Below are positions 56,070 through 64,000 of a DNA stretch of 64,000 nucleotides, piece after piece; positions within the stretch are counted from its first letter, which is position 1, and each line of letters begins with the position of its first letter. Source of the DNA: Candidatus Altimarinota bacterium (GTDB taxonomy: Bacteria > Patescibacteriota > Gracilibacteria > UBA1369 > UM-FILTER-53-11); contig JAGOUV010000001.1 in NCBI GenBank assembly GCA_018061065.1, forward strand, positions 52,217 through 116,216. Direction: 5' to 3'. The notes beneath the pieces were generated by a model. It had not been told where the DNA came from and made no database searches. It saw only the letters and a program-made list of their open reading frames with translations. Both the position numbers and the translations under genes were made by a program.

Positions 56070-59000
56070 ATGAAAAAATACAGCAACAAAAAGAAATTTC
56101 TGGTCGGGATTTTTCTTGTTTCGTTCTCAATCTGGCCGGGAGCAGCATACGCAGCATCACAAACGCTCACATGTAACTCCGGTGAGACGCGTGCAATTAC
56201 TGCTGGTACATACGTTGATGCGGCAGGTACTACATTCACTGCTGGTTCAGATCTTACGTTAAATTCAAGTGGTGGCACATGTACATTTACACTGACACTT
56301 GATCAAGCTGCCTCTGCAGTTGAGCTCGCTTCTTTGACGATTGATACAGATGTTACGCTTAGTCATGATATTAGTGGCACAACAGCTGATACTTACAACC
56401 AATTAAAATTAGCAATCACTGGAGCACTTACTATCAATAGTAGTGGTAAGATTGATGTGTCCGGTAAAGGTTATCAAGGTGGTAGTTATTTTGTATATCC
56501 TTACTCAGGTTACACTGTAGGTAATACAGCGGGAAGTGAAGGACTCAGTGGTGGATCACACGGAGGTGAAGGTGGTTATATTGGTTATACGCCACCTGTA
56601 TACGACTCGATTAGTAATCCAGTATTACCGGGTGGTGGTGGTGGTGCCTCAAGTTTTCTAGACGGTGGTGATGGTGGAGGTGTCATCATTATTACTGCAG
56701 CTAGTGTGGTAAATAACGGTAGTATTTTGGCTGATGGTACTGGTGCATTTCCCAATTTCTCAAGTGGTGCCGGTGGTTCGATTAATATCACTGTTACGGG
56801 CACGATCACTGGTGCGGGTACTATAGGTGCTCGTGGTGCTGATAGTGCGAACTATGGCGCTGGTGGTGGTGGACGTATTGCACTCAAGGGATATACAAGT
56901 CTCGATGGCGCGCTCACTATTGCTGCAAATGGTGGTAATTTTACCTCATTTAATCCTAACCGCGATGGTGCTGCAGGTACAATATTCCAAAGATCTTCCA
57001 CGGGTACATATGGTGATTTGATCATCAAAAACACATCATCCATAACATCGCCTAATTTCCCTACACACTTGCCCGCTACGGTTCCTACTTCGGATCAGTA
57101 TGCAAAATATGGAAGTGGTTATGTATTTGATTCGGTAACCGTGTCTGATTATGGACTCTTATCGATTTCTACAACCTTTGATTCCGTGCAGGATGGCACA
57201 GCCAACTTTTCAAGAAAATTCTATTCGAGCAGCTGTACCGCTGCAGATGATAGTGTTGCAAATGGTGAAATTATTTTTAACGCAGATTTTTATACAGATT
57301 CTGTTTCAAATTCCACTTATGATTATACGTGTGCAGCTCCTGCTTTTTTAGTAGGTTTCGCAACTTCAGCTACATCGGGATCTGAAACTTCAACAAGTAA
57401 AACATTTACGGTGAGCACTTCGGGTGTTGCTGATGCACAAGTTACCGTTGATTATGCAATCACAGGTACCGCTACTGCAGACGCTGACTATACTTTGGCT
57501 GCCGGTACGGCGACGATTCCTATTAGCTCAAGTTCTGATGATGTCTCATTTACCGTTATCAATGATCTCGATCGTGAGTCTTCAGAAACGATGATCATAA
57601 CGCTTTCTAATCCGACAAATGCAACGCTGCCAACAGGTAATGCTGTTTTTACCTACACCATTACTGATAATGATACTCCGGGAATTACGGTGACAGAAAG
57701 TAGCAGTTCTACGGATGTTACGGAAGGAACGTCTACGGATGATTATACGGTGGTGCTTCTAACTCAGCCTACTGCTGATGTAACGATCACACCAACTGGA
57801 GATACTCAGGCTACGGTGAGTCCCTCAAGTCTTACATTTACCAGTACCAACTGGGCAACACCCCAGACTATCACGGTGACAACAGTAGACGATGCAACTG
57901 CTGAAGGAAGTCACACAGCCACAATTACCAATGCTTCAACCAGTACAGATGTTGATTACGGAGGTATGCCTGTCTCAAGTGTGACTGCAAACATTACAGA
58001 TAACGATTATGCAGGTACTACGGTAACTCAGAATAATGGTTATCAAGTAACTGCGTCCGAGCAGGATCCTACTAATAATACGGGTTGGTATAGAATTGCA
58101 TTAAATACTCAGCCAACTGCTGATGTCACCATTACGCCTTCTCCTAGCGCGGAATGTACGGTGAGTCCAAGTTCCATAACGTTAACAACTTCAAACTGGG
58201 CAACACCGCAGACAATTACGGTAACTGCAGTAGATGACGCGGATGCAGATGCATACGATAGTTGTAATATTACTCATAGTATTACGACAACTGACTCACA
58301 GTATGCGTCACAGTATATAGGCATCACTGCAAGCATTACGGATAATGACACAGCGGGAATGACGGTGACACCAACATCTATCACTGAAATTGAAGGTGGC
58401 ACGCCAGGAACCTATACAGTAGTTTTAACTGCTGCTCCTACTGACGATGTTACGGTGACCATTACTGATGATGAAGCTGAAGGAGTAAATGAAGCTACAT
58501 TTTCACCAGCAACACTGACATTTACTTCTGCCAACTGGAATACTCCACAGACGGTGACGGTGACCGCAGTAAATGATGCTGTTATCGATGCTGTTACTTC
58601 AGTAAATCTAACAAATACTACAACGAGTGCTGACACGAGATATCAAGGTATTTATACACCAGGTGTTTCTACCTATGTGTATGATAATGATCACTTTACG
58701 ATTACGCAGAGCTCAAGTTCAACGGATGTTTTAGAAGAAGGTGCAACCACTGATACGTTTACTGTCGTCATGGCAGTTGAGCCCACTGGTTTCAGCGATA
58801 TTGAGGTAACGGTCACTTCTACTGCAGATGCAACCGTTGCAACCGACCCAGTTACCAGTCCTGTCATGTTAATCTTTAACACAGCCAACTGGAATACGCC
58901 GCAGACGATTACCGTAGCAGCAGTAGATGATACTGATGTTGAGGTAGGTGATACCGCTACCGTTAGTTTCTCTGTTAATGATAAAGGCTGGGGTAACTTC

Positions 59001-61766
59001 TTAAATACTTCAATTGATCCATTGACCGTAAATGTCACTGATAATGACGGTGCAACCGCAGGTGTTACTATTACTGAGGTAACTGGAACAGCAGTTACGG
59101 AAGGCGGCGCAGGCGATACGTATACGGTAGTACTTGATGGCGCACCAACTGCTTCAGTGACGATTAATCTTACCGCTGGAGCTGATCTTACATTAAGCGA
59201 TAGTTCATTGCTTTTTACAACAGGTAACTGGGATACGCCGCAGACCGTAACGGTGACCGCATACGATGATTCGATTGTGGAAAGCGAAGAAACCCCCTCC
59301 ATCACCCATGCGGCAGTCTCAGATGATACTGATTATCAGGGAATCAGCATTGCTTCAGTGACAGTGACGGTGACGGATAATGATATTGCGGGCATCACCG
59401 TAACCCCAACTTCTGGGTTAAACACCACAGAGGGGGGAGTAACAGATACGTTTACCGTGGTTTTAGATACTCAACCAACGGCTGATGTCTCAGTTGGTAT
59501 ATCAAGCAGCAATACGGACGAGGGAACTGTCTCACCAAGCAGTTTAACATTTACTAATACGAACTGGGCAACGCCGCAGACAGTGACGGTAGCGGGCGTA
59601 AACGACTATGTTGATGATGGTGATATTGCATATACTATTATTACCGCAGCAGCTACGTCTTCCGATGGAAATTATAATACGGTGAATGCAGCGAATGTCT
59701 CTGTTACAAATACTGATAATGATACTGTAGGTATTACGGTCACGCCAACATCTGGTTTGACGACGACAGAGGCTGGTGGAACCGATACCTTTACTGTGGT
59801 GCTTAATACCATGCCGACAGCCGATGTGTCAGTTGGTGTAACTTCATCAAATACGGATGAAGGAACTATTTCAGCAGCTTCATTGGTCTTTACTAATACG
59901 AACTGGGCAACGCCACAGACGGTGACGGTGACGGGAGTGAACGACGATGTAGATGACGGCGATGTCGCCTATACGATTGTGACGGCAGCAGCAACATCTT
60001 CCGACGGAAACTATAATACCGTCAATGCAGCGGATGTCTCTGTTACAAATACTGATAACGATACCGCTGGAATTACGGTGACACCGACTTCCGGTTTAGC
60101 AACGACTGAATTATCAGCCGGCACTGCAACCTTTACTCTTGTGTTGAACTCAGAGCCAACAGCTGATGTGTCTATTGGTATCTCCTCATCTGATACGACG
60201 GAGGGAACTGTTTCAGCAAGTTCACTTACCTTTACAACTGCGAACTGGGATTCTGCACAGACAGTGACCGTAACGGGAGTTGATGATTATATTGATGATA
60301 ATAATGTTACTTATTCAATCGTCACTGCAGCAGCAACATCTTCCGATGGCAGCTATAACACGCTAGATGCATCGAACGTATCAGCTACTAATACAGATAA
60401 CGACACTGCAGGAATTACGGTAACGCCGACTTCTGGATTAACCACTACTGAATCCGGCGCGGGTACGGCAACATTCACTGTTGTACTTGGTACACAACCA
60501 ACCGCTAATGTAGTAGTTGGTATTACGTCATCGGATACAACGGAGGGAACCGTCTCAGCAAGCACACTTACCTTTACGACAACCAACTGGGCAACGGCAC
60601 AGACGGTGACGGTGACGGGTGTGGATGATGGTGCTGATGATGGTGATGTTGCTTATAGTATCGTGACTGCAGCGGCGACATCTACAGATGATACCTATAA
60701 TACGATGAATGCATCGAATGTATCTGTTACAAATACTGATAACGATGTAGTTGGAATAACCCTTACGGAAAGCCAAGGATCAACAAATGTCACAGAGGGC
60801 GGTGATAACGATAGTTTCATCGTAATTTTGACTAGCGCACCAACGAGCGGTGTTACGATCACGCCAACATGTGATGCACAATGTACTATTTCGCCAGAAT
60901 CGGTGATATTTACTGATAGTAACTGGAATACTGCACAAACATTTACAGTTACGGCACAAAATGACACTACCGTTGAAGGTGCTCATACGGGAGTAATAAC
61001 CAATGCAATTCAGAGCGCGGACCTTCTCTATAGTGTTTTGACGATTGGAAATATTAGCGTTGCAATTGGTGATAACGACGCCGCAGCTGCGGTGGGAGGA
61101 TCGGCATCGGGACTTGGTTCATTGACTACACCTGCGGTAAGACCAGCAGCTGATGAACAAATCACAACAGCCGCTCCAACTGATGGTGGATCGCCAACTA
61201 TTGAACCAATACCTCAACAGGCAGTTCCCGTTACGCCTACTGCGGGAATATCAGTTCGTTTCTCAGTTGGTGGGGTTAATCATTCATTGCGAGTCCAAAG
61301 TTCCAATGATGGTGCAATTACCTTTATTCTTCGTTCAAAGCCACTTACGCTCACGCTAAAGAAAGGTGAGACCACGGATGTGGATACTGATCTTGATGGA
61401 ATAAAAGATGTTCGTGTTACCTATAAAGGACTATTGGCTTCCGGCAAACCAGAATTGATATTTGTTAACTTAACAAATAAAGCTGAACTATCGCATAAGA
61501 TGTCGATTAATGCAGGAGCATATCAAACAGATGTTTCTGATATTAAACTCAAACTTAATGCACCTGCAGCAAGTAAAATGGCAATATCCAATAGATCAGA
61601 TTTTAGAGGCGCTTCATACGTGCCTTATAATCCCTCAGTGAACTGGAAATTGACTCCAGGCAAAGGACGAAAAACCGTTTACGTTCGGTTTAAGGACAAG
61701 ACAGGAAAAATTACGCAAGCCCGCGACACCATTCAAGTAGTAAAAACGGTTACGGTCAAAAAATAA
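56070..61766 (+). CDS. Giant secreted Calx-beta repeat protein
   Basis: 1898 residues from ATG 56070. A signal peptide (FLVGIFLVSFSIWPGAAYAA) precedes a Thr/Gly-rich beta region (about 30-350) with Gly tracts (GGGGGASSFLDGGDGGG) like those of large adhesins. Residues about 400-1680 hold 11 Calx-beta-like domains, each closed by a D-N-D turn (ITDNDTPGITVT, VTNTDNDTAGITVT and so on). A C-terminal domain (about 1710-1898: VRFSVGGVNHSLRVQSS, ETTDVDTDLDGIKDVRVTY, VYVRFKDKTGKI) carries a DxDxDG-type calcium loop and may attach the protein. No membrane helix or TGP tail is seen at the C-terminus. Likely a long calcium-stiffened adhesin or surface filament. Confidence 0.88.
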   Translation: MKKYSNKKKFLVGIFLVSFSIWPGAAYAASQTLTCNSGETRAITAGTYVDAAGTTFTAGSDLTLNSSGGTCTFTLTLDQAASAVELASLTIDTDVTLSHDISGTTADTYNQLKLAITGALTINSSGKIDVSGKGYQGGSYFVYPYSGYTVGNTAGSEGLSGGSHGGEGGYIGYTPPVYDSISNPVLPGGGGGASSFLDGGDGGGVIIITAASVVNNGSILADGTGAFPNFSSGAGGSINITVTGTITGAGTIGARGADSANYGAGGGGRIALKGYTSLDGALTIAANGGNFTSFNPNRDGAAGTIFQRSSTGTYGDLIIKNTSSITSPNFPTHLPATVPTSDQYAKYGSGYVFDSVTVSDYGLLSISTTFDSVQDGTANFSRKFYSSSCTAADDSVANGEIIFNADFYTDSVSNSTYDYTCAAPAFLVGFATSATSGSETSTSKTFTVSTSGVADAQVTVDYAITGTATADADYTLAAGTATIPISSSSDDVSFTVINDLDRESSETMIITLSNPTNATLPTGNAVFTYTITDNDTPGITVTESSSSTDVTEGTSTDDYTVVLLTQPTADVTITPTGDTQATVSPSSLTFTSTNWATPQTITVTTVDDATAEGSHTATITNASTSTDVDYGGMPVSSVTANITDNDYAGTTVTQNNGYQVTASEQDPTNNTGWYRIALNTQPTADVTITPSPSAECTVSPSSITLTTSNWATPQTITVTAVDDADADAYDSCNITHSITTTDSQYASQYIGITASITDNDTAGMTVTPTSITEIEGGTPGTYTVVLTAAPTDDVTVTITDDEAEGVNEATFSPATLTFTSANWNTPQTVTVTAVNDAVIDAVTSVNLTNTTTSADTRYQGIYTPGVSTYVYDNDHFTITQSSSSTDVLEEGATTDTFTVVMAVEPTGFSDIEVTVTSTADATVATDPVTSPVMLIFNTANWNTPQTITVAAVDDTDVEVGDTATVSFSVNDKGWGNFLNTSIDPLTVNVTDNDGATAGVTITEVTGTAVTEGGAGDTYTVVLDGAPTASVTINLTAGADLTLSDSSLLFTTGNWDTPQTVTVTAYDDSIVESEETPSITHAAVSDDTDYQGISIASVTVTVTDNDIAGITVTPTSGLNTTEGGVTDTFTVVLDTQPTADVSVGISSSNTDEGTVSPSSLTFTNTNWATPQTVTVAGVNDYVDDGDIAYTIITAAATSSDGNYNTVNAANVSVTNTDNDTVGITVTPTSGLTTTEAGGTDTFTVVLNTMPTADVSVGVTSSNTDEGTISAASLVFTNTNWATPQTVTVTGVNDDVDDGDVAYTIVTAAATSSDGNYNTVNAADVSVTNTDNDTAGITVTPTSGLATTELSAGTATFTLVLNSEPTADVSIGISSSDTTEGTVSASSLTFTTANWDSAQTVTVTGVDDYIDDNNVTYSIVTAAATSSDGSYNTLDASNVSATNTDNDTAGITVTPTSGLTTTESGAGTATFTVVLGTQPTANVVVGITSSDTTEGTVSASTLTFTTTNWATAQTVTVTGVDDGADDGDVAYSIVTAAATSTDDTYNTMNASNVSVTNTDNDVVGITLTESQGSTNVTEGGDNDSFIVILTSAPTSGVTITPTCDAQCTISPESVIFTDSNWNTAQTFTVTAQNDTTVEGAHTGVITNAIQSADLLYSVLTIGNISVAIGDNDAAAAVGGSASGLGSLTTPAVRPAADEQITTAAPTDGGSPTIEPIPQQAVPVTPTAGISVRFSVGGVNHSLRVQSSNDGAITFILRSKPLTLTLKKGETTDVDTDLDGIKDVRVTYKGLLASGKPELIFVNLTNKAELSHKMSINAGAYQTDVSDIKLKLNAPAASKMAISNRSDFRGASYVPYNPSVNWKLTPGKGRKTVYVRFKDKTGKITQARDTIQVVKTVTVKK
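59391..60750 (+). repeat. Four tandem repeats of about 340 bp within the Calx-beta gene
   Basis: The segments beginning near 59391, 59731, 60069 and 60411 are highly similar in DNA and protein (GITVTPTSGL ... DTFTVVL ... PTADVSVGI ... TAAATSSDGNYNT ... NTDNDT). The preceding Calx-beta domains are clearly more diverged, so this block was expanded recently or is kept similar by gene conversion. Confidence 0.88.
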
Positions 61767-61770
61767 TGAT

Positions 61771-61824
61771 AAAAAGCCTGCAGCAGTTATGATCTAAGGA
61801 ATCTAACTCTGTAGGCTTTTTTCT
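61771..61824. terminator. Bidirectional terminator between the Calx-beta and DUF1385 genes
   Basis: AAGCCTGCAG (61774-61783) pairs with CTGTAGGCTT (61809-61818) with one mismatch, around a 25-base loop. T runs follow on the plus strand and, as TTTTTA, on the minus strand. The right arm lies inside the last codons of the convergent DUF1385 gene. Confidence 0.7.
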
Positions 61825-62747
61825 TTTTCTATAGCCAATTCAAGTGCCGCAACGGCGACCTCAATTTGTTTGTGGTCAGGTTGTTTCGTAGTTATGTACT
61901 GAGTTGCAAGCCCAGGAATTGTCACCAACTTTACGAGGGGATGAGTAATATGTTTCGCGCTCCACTTTAGAATTTCATAACCAATTCCTGCAATGACAGG
62001 AAGTAGGCTTAATCGTTGCAGCATGTTGATCCAGAAAATAGGATTGCGTGGAATAAACGTATACACCACGATACTTACGATAAGCACCGCCATAATAAAA
62101 CTTGTTCCACAACGTGGATGGCGCGGTGAGTATTTCTCAATGTGATGAGGGTTGAGAGGATCTTTATGTTCATACGCATGAATCGACATATGTTCTGCGC
62201 CGTGATATTGAAAAATGCGTTTAAATGTCTTGGTAAAACTGAGAACGCCAATATATGCAAAAAATACTAAGATGCGCAGGGTACCTTCGATAATATTAAA
62301 AAGAAGATAGTTATCAGCGATAACCGGGACACGTGCACGCAAAAATTCCGTAGAATACAGAGGAATAAACTTAAACATAAAGATCGCCAGTGCGATCGAT
62401 AGTACAAATGAAAGCGCCATTGTAATTGCCTCTAACCAGCCTTTTTGCTGGGGGTCAGTTTTTTTGCTTTTATCATCGGGCTCTTCCATGTCCGCTGCAA
62501 AATGATCGGCAGAAAAATTTAAAGCCTTCACTCCAATGCGCATCATATCTACTAAATTTACTACTCCGCGTACGAGGGGAATTTTCTTGATTTTCCCCAC
62601 ATTCAGAAATCCATCAAAGCGCTCAGCCATAGTAATGATTTCCCCATTTTGTTTACGCACCGCTACGGTGTAGAAGTGCGGCGAGCGCATCATAACGCCC
62701 TCAATGACCGCCTGTCCGCCAATTGCAAAATCAATTTTTTTATCCAC
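61803..62747 (-). CDS. DUF1385 (YqhQ-like) membrane protein
   Basis: 314 residues. The family signature GGQAVIEGVMMRSP is near the N-terminus, then VPLVRGVVNLVD-type sequence (IPLVRGVVNLVDMM), four or five membrane helices, and the conserved YHGAEHMSIHAYEH and PRHPRCGTSFI motifs. The His/Glu residues in the latter suggest a metal site. DUF1385 proteins are widespread but uncharacterised. The start is a GTG at 62747, 6 bases after an extended -10 element shared in position with the divergent MBL gene's promoter. Confidence 0.88.
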   Translation of the reverse strand: MDKKIDFAIGGQAVIEGVMMRSPHFYTVAVRKQNGEIITMAERFDGFLNVGKIKKIPLVRGVVNLVDMMRIGVKALNFSADHFAADMEEPDDKSKKTDPQQKGWLEAITMALSFVLSIALAIFMFKFIPLYSTEFLRARVPVIADNYLLFNIIEGTLRILVFFAYIGVLSFTKTFKRIFQYHGAEHMSIHAYEHKDPLNPHHIEKYSPRHPRCGTSFIMAVLIVSIVVYTFIPRNPIFWINMLQRLSLLPVIAGIGYEILKWSAKHITHPLVKLVTIPGLATQYITTKQPDHKQIEVAVAALELAIEKEKSLQS

Positions 62748-62753
62748 CTGTCG

Positions 62754-62763
62754 ATTGTATCAT
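62754..62763. promoter_or_regulatory. Overlapping divergent -10 elements with starts 6 bases away on both sides
   Basis: The minus strand reads TGATACAAT (62762-62754), ending 6 bases before the GTG at 62747. The plus strand reads TATCAT (62758-62763), ending 6 bases before the ATG at 62770. The two -10 boxes share two bases, so the promoters should compete for RNA polymerase. Confidence 0.55.
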
Positions 62764-62769
62764 AGTGGC

Positions 62770-63393
62770 ATGATCAACTTCTTATTTGAGGGCGTGCACA
62801 CGAATCACTATCATGATGGTTATTATGATATCGACCCGCTGTGCAGTAGTGTCACCCTCATTCAACACGCAGGAATGAATATGTTAGTCGATACGGGTGC
62901 GCGTTATTTTTATCCGCAGCTTATGGCGTGGCTTGCCGAGCAACATGTTAAGCCGGAAGACATTCATCACATCTTCAATACTCATTTTCATATGGATCAC
63001 TGTGCAAATGATGCATTTTTTCCCAATGCAACGGTATGGGTAGGACGATCACTTTTGGATTACAAAACGGGAAGAGCGCGTATTTTTGGCAAACTGGAAA
63101 AGATGGAATATCCCTCTGGCATAACGATGTTTCTTACGCCGGGTCACACCAATGATCACGCCTCATATATCTATGAAGAGCAGGGGGTGAAGTATGTTTT
63201 TGGTGGTGATGCAGTGCGGGAAGATATAATTCGCAGTCAGAAAATGCCGTATCCGCATGTGCCTTCGGAGTTTGTTCCCAGCATGAAGAAGATTTTTAAT
63301 TCGGGTGATATCGTTGTTCCGGGTCATGGAAGGCGATTTGAAGGCGCTTTAAAAGATGAGTTATATGAGCTAGTATGCGGGACATGGAAGTAA
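62770..63393 (+). CDS. Metallo-beta-lactamase-fold hydrolase
   Basis: 207 residues. The metal-binding HxHxDH motif is in NTHFHMDHCAND; further ligands are the His of TPGHTNDHAS, the Asp of VFGGDAV and the last His of VVPGHGRRFEG. The N-terminus has LIQHAGMNMLVDTGAR, typical of the fold. The subfamily (glyoxalase II, lactonase, ribonuclease or other) cannot be fixed by sequence inspection; the lactonase-like VDTG and TPGHTxxH favour a small-molecule hydrolase. The 3' end overlaps the dUTPase gene by 19 bases. Confidence 0.85.
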   Translation: MINFLFEGVHTNHYHDGYYDIDPLCSSVTLIQHAGMNMLVDTGARYFYPQLMAWLAEQHVKPEDIHHIFNTHFHMDHCANDAFFPNATVWVGRSLLDYKTGRARIFGKLEKMEYPSGITMFLTPGHTNDHASYIYEEQGVKYVFGGDAVREDIIRSQKMPYPHVPSEFVPSMKKIFNSGDIVVPGHGRRFEGALKDELYELVCGTWK

Positions 63394-63812
63394 CTATTAA
63401 GCAGATTGATAAGAAGTTGCCGCTCCCCAAGTATGAGACTGCCGGTGCGGTAGGCTTTGATTTTGTAGTACGTACCTCAACTGAAATTGCGCCTCGCAGT
63501 GTGGGGCTCATTCCCGCCAATGTTATTATACAGACGCCGCCGGGCTATATGTTGCTCGTGACGCTGCGATCTTCTGCCCCACGAAAAAAAGGCTTAATTA
63601 TGCCCCATGGAGTGGGAATTATTGACCAAGACTACTGCGGCACCGAAGATGAAATTAAAATTCAGGTTTATAATATGACTGATCACGATGTGTTGGTGGA
63701 GCGCGGTGAGCGTATCGCGCAGGGGATTTTTGTGCGCGTGGATCAGGTGCAATGGAATGAAGTTGATGAAGTTTCTCAGAAGACGCGCGGCGGCTTTGGC
63801 GCAACCGGCTGA
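63375..63812 (+). CDS. dut: dUTPase
   Basis: 145 residues. The five dUTPase motifs are recognisable: 1 AGAVGFDF, 2 LRSSAPRKKGL, 3 HGVGIIDQDYCGTEDEI, 4 ERGERIAQGIF, 5 RGGFGATG. The catalytic Asp of motif 3 and the C-terminal Phe-containing P-loop-like motif are present; motif 1 has VGFDF in place of the usual DLxA, and motif 2 has RSS. It converts dUTP to dUMP, the substrate of ThyA. The start may be ATG 63375 or 63384. A thymidylate-kinase-like gene follows. Confidence 0.88.
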   Translation: MRDMEVTIKQIDKKLPLPKYETAGAVGFDFVVRTSTEIAPRSVGLIPANVIIQTPPGYMLLVTLRSSAPRKKGLIMPHGVGIIDQDYCGTEDEIKIQVYNMTDHDVLVERGERIAQGIFVRVDQVQWNEVDEVSQKTRGGFGATG

Positions 63813-63829
63813 TTAACCCTATTCTACCC

Positions 63830-64000
63830 GTGCTTATCACCCTTTACGGCATCAACAATATTGGAAAGACGACTCATGCACAGCGCTTGGTTAAGCGTTT
63901 AAAGAAGAATGGTGTCGACGCGGTCTATATTAAATATCCTGTCTACGACATTAAACCGACGGGTCCCTTAATTAATAAAATTTTGCGCAGCTCAAAAAAA
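63830..64000 (+). CDS. tmk: Thymidylate kinase-like P-loop NTPase (3' partial)
   Basis: 57 codons from GTG 63830 to the window edge. The product begins VLITLYGINNIGKTTHAQRL, which carries a P-loop GINNIGKTT, then LKKNGVDAVYIKYPVYD, fitting the Tmk start I-x-F/L-E/Y-G-x-x-G-x-GKTT and the following strand with a substrate Arg/Tyr. In canonical Tmk the loop reads GxDGAGKST, so Asp and Ala are replaced. The position next to dut agrees with dTTP synthesis, but only a third of the protein is visible, so the call is tentative. Confidence 0.65.
   Translation, partial: MLITLYGINNIGKTTHAQRLVKRLKKNGVDAVYIKYPVYDIKPTGPLINKILRSSKK

Noticed and set aside
58412-60967. Minus-strand open frames of up to 204 residues opposite the Calx-beta gene
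   Set aside because: They are antisense shadows of a low-complexity repeat gene with Thr/Val-rich nonsense products.

Overview
The window looks like a chromosomal segment of a Candidate Phyla Radiation (Patescibacteria) bacterium, most plausibly of the Peregrinibacteria/Gracilibacteria side. The reasons are compact gene packing, very large PKD and Calx-beta surface proteins, type IV secretion pilin-like modules fused in tandem, CxxC-x17-CxxC zinc ribbons, and a uL1 gene that some CPR lineages lack. UGA is an ordinary stop (nusB, hsdM and pheA end in TGA), so the UGA-glycine code of Gracilibacteria and SR1 does not apply. The placement is inference; no 16S gene is present. No stretch over 300 bases is without a gene.

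Layout. 1-6.2 kb: end of a Gly-rich protein, a small anchored protein, then yceD-rpmF-nusB-rnc, facing a minus-strand group (Mrp-like ATPase, MFS transporter, cobalamin adenosyltransferase, small membrane protein). 6.3-15.9 kb: a CAT-anticodon tRNA followed at once by a five-gene defence operon: type I restriction-modification hsdR-hsdM-hsdS, a PHP-plus-SMC-like ATPase, and a DUF2130 coiled-coil protein with a nuclease-like motif. 15.9-26.6 kb: small membrane and housekeeping genes, including a cation exchanger, a LysE exporter, DoxX, a putative glycoside hydrolase, a GGQ release-factor-like protein, a Pif1-type helicase with a WYL-like tail and a SulP transporter. 26.7-34.5 kb: a frameshifted secreted repeat protein, pheA-tyrA, thyA-folA, an ECF sigma factor with a DUF5667 partner, rpsT, maf and a YtxH-like protein.

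34.5-37.6 kb holds a complete frdABCD quinol:fumarate reductase operon, unusual if the host is CPR. 37.7-53.1 kb is about 15 kb of minus-strand genes that all appear to encode cell-surface proteins: two proteins each made of three tandem T4SS-pilin modules, a 1665-residue pilin-module plus PKD protein, a 729-residue PKD protein, a Cys-rich secreted protein, a 1311-residue repeat protein with a peptidoglycan-binding domain, and a 443-residue repeat protein. The last two end in a TGP-hydrophobic-basic tail that resembles a sorting signal. 53.2-56 kb is secE-nusG-(unknown)-rplK-rplA. 56-61.8 kb is one giant secreted Calx-beta protein. The window ends with a DUF1385 membrane protein, an MBL-fold hydrolase, dUTPase and the start of a thymidylate-kinase-like gene.

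A regulatory theme recurs. Many genes have an extended -10 element (TGnTAnnAT) placed 6-7 bases before the start codon with no Shine-Dalgarno sequence, which predicts leaderless transcripts. Genes inside operons can instead carry GGAG-type sites (rnc, rplA). The two candidates for an undescribed system are the tandem-pilin/PKD surface locus and the type I RM operon with its PHP-SMC ATPase and DUF2130 partner.
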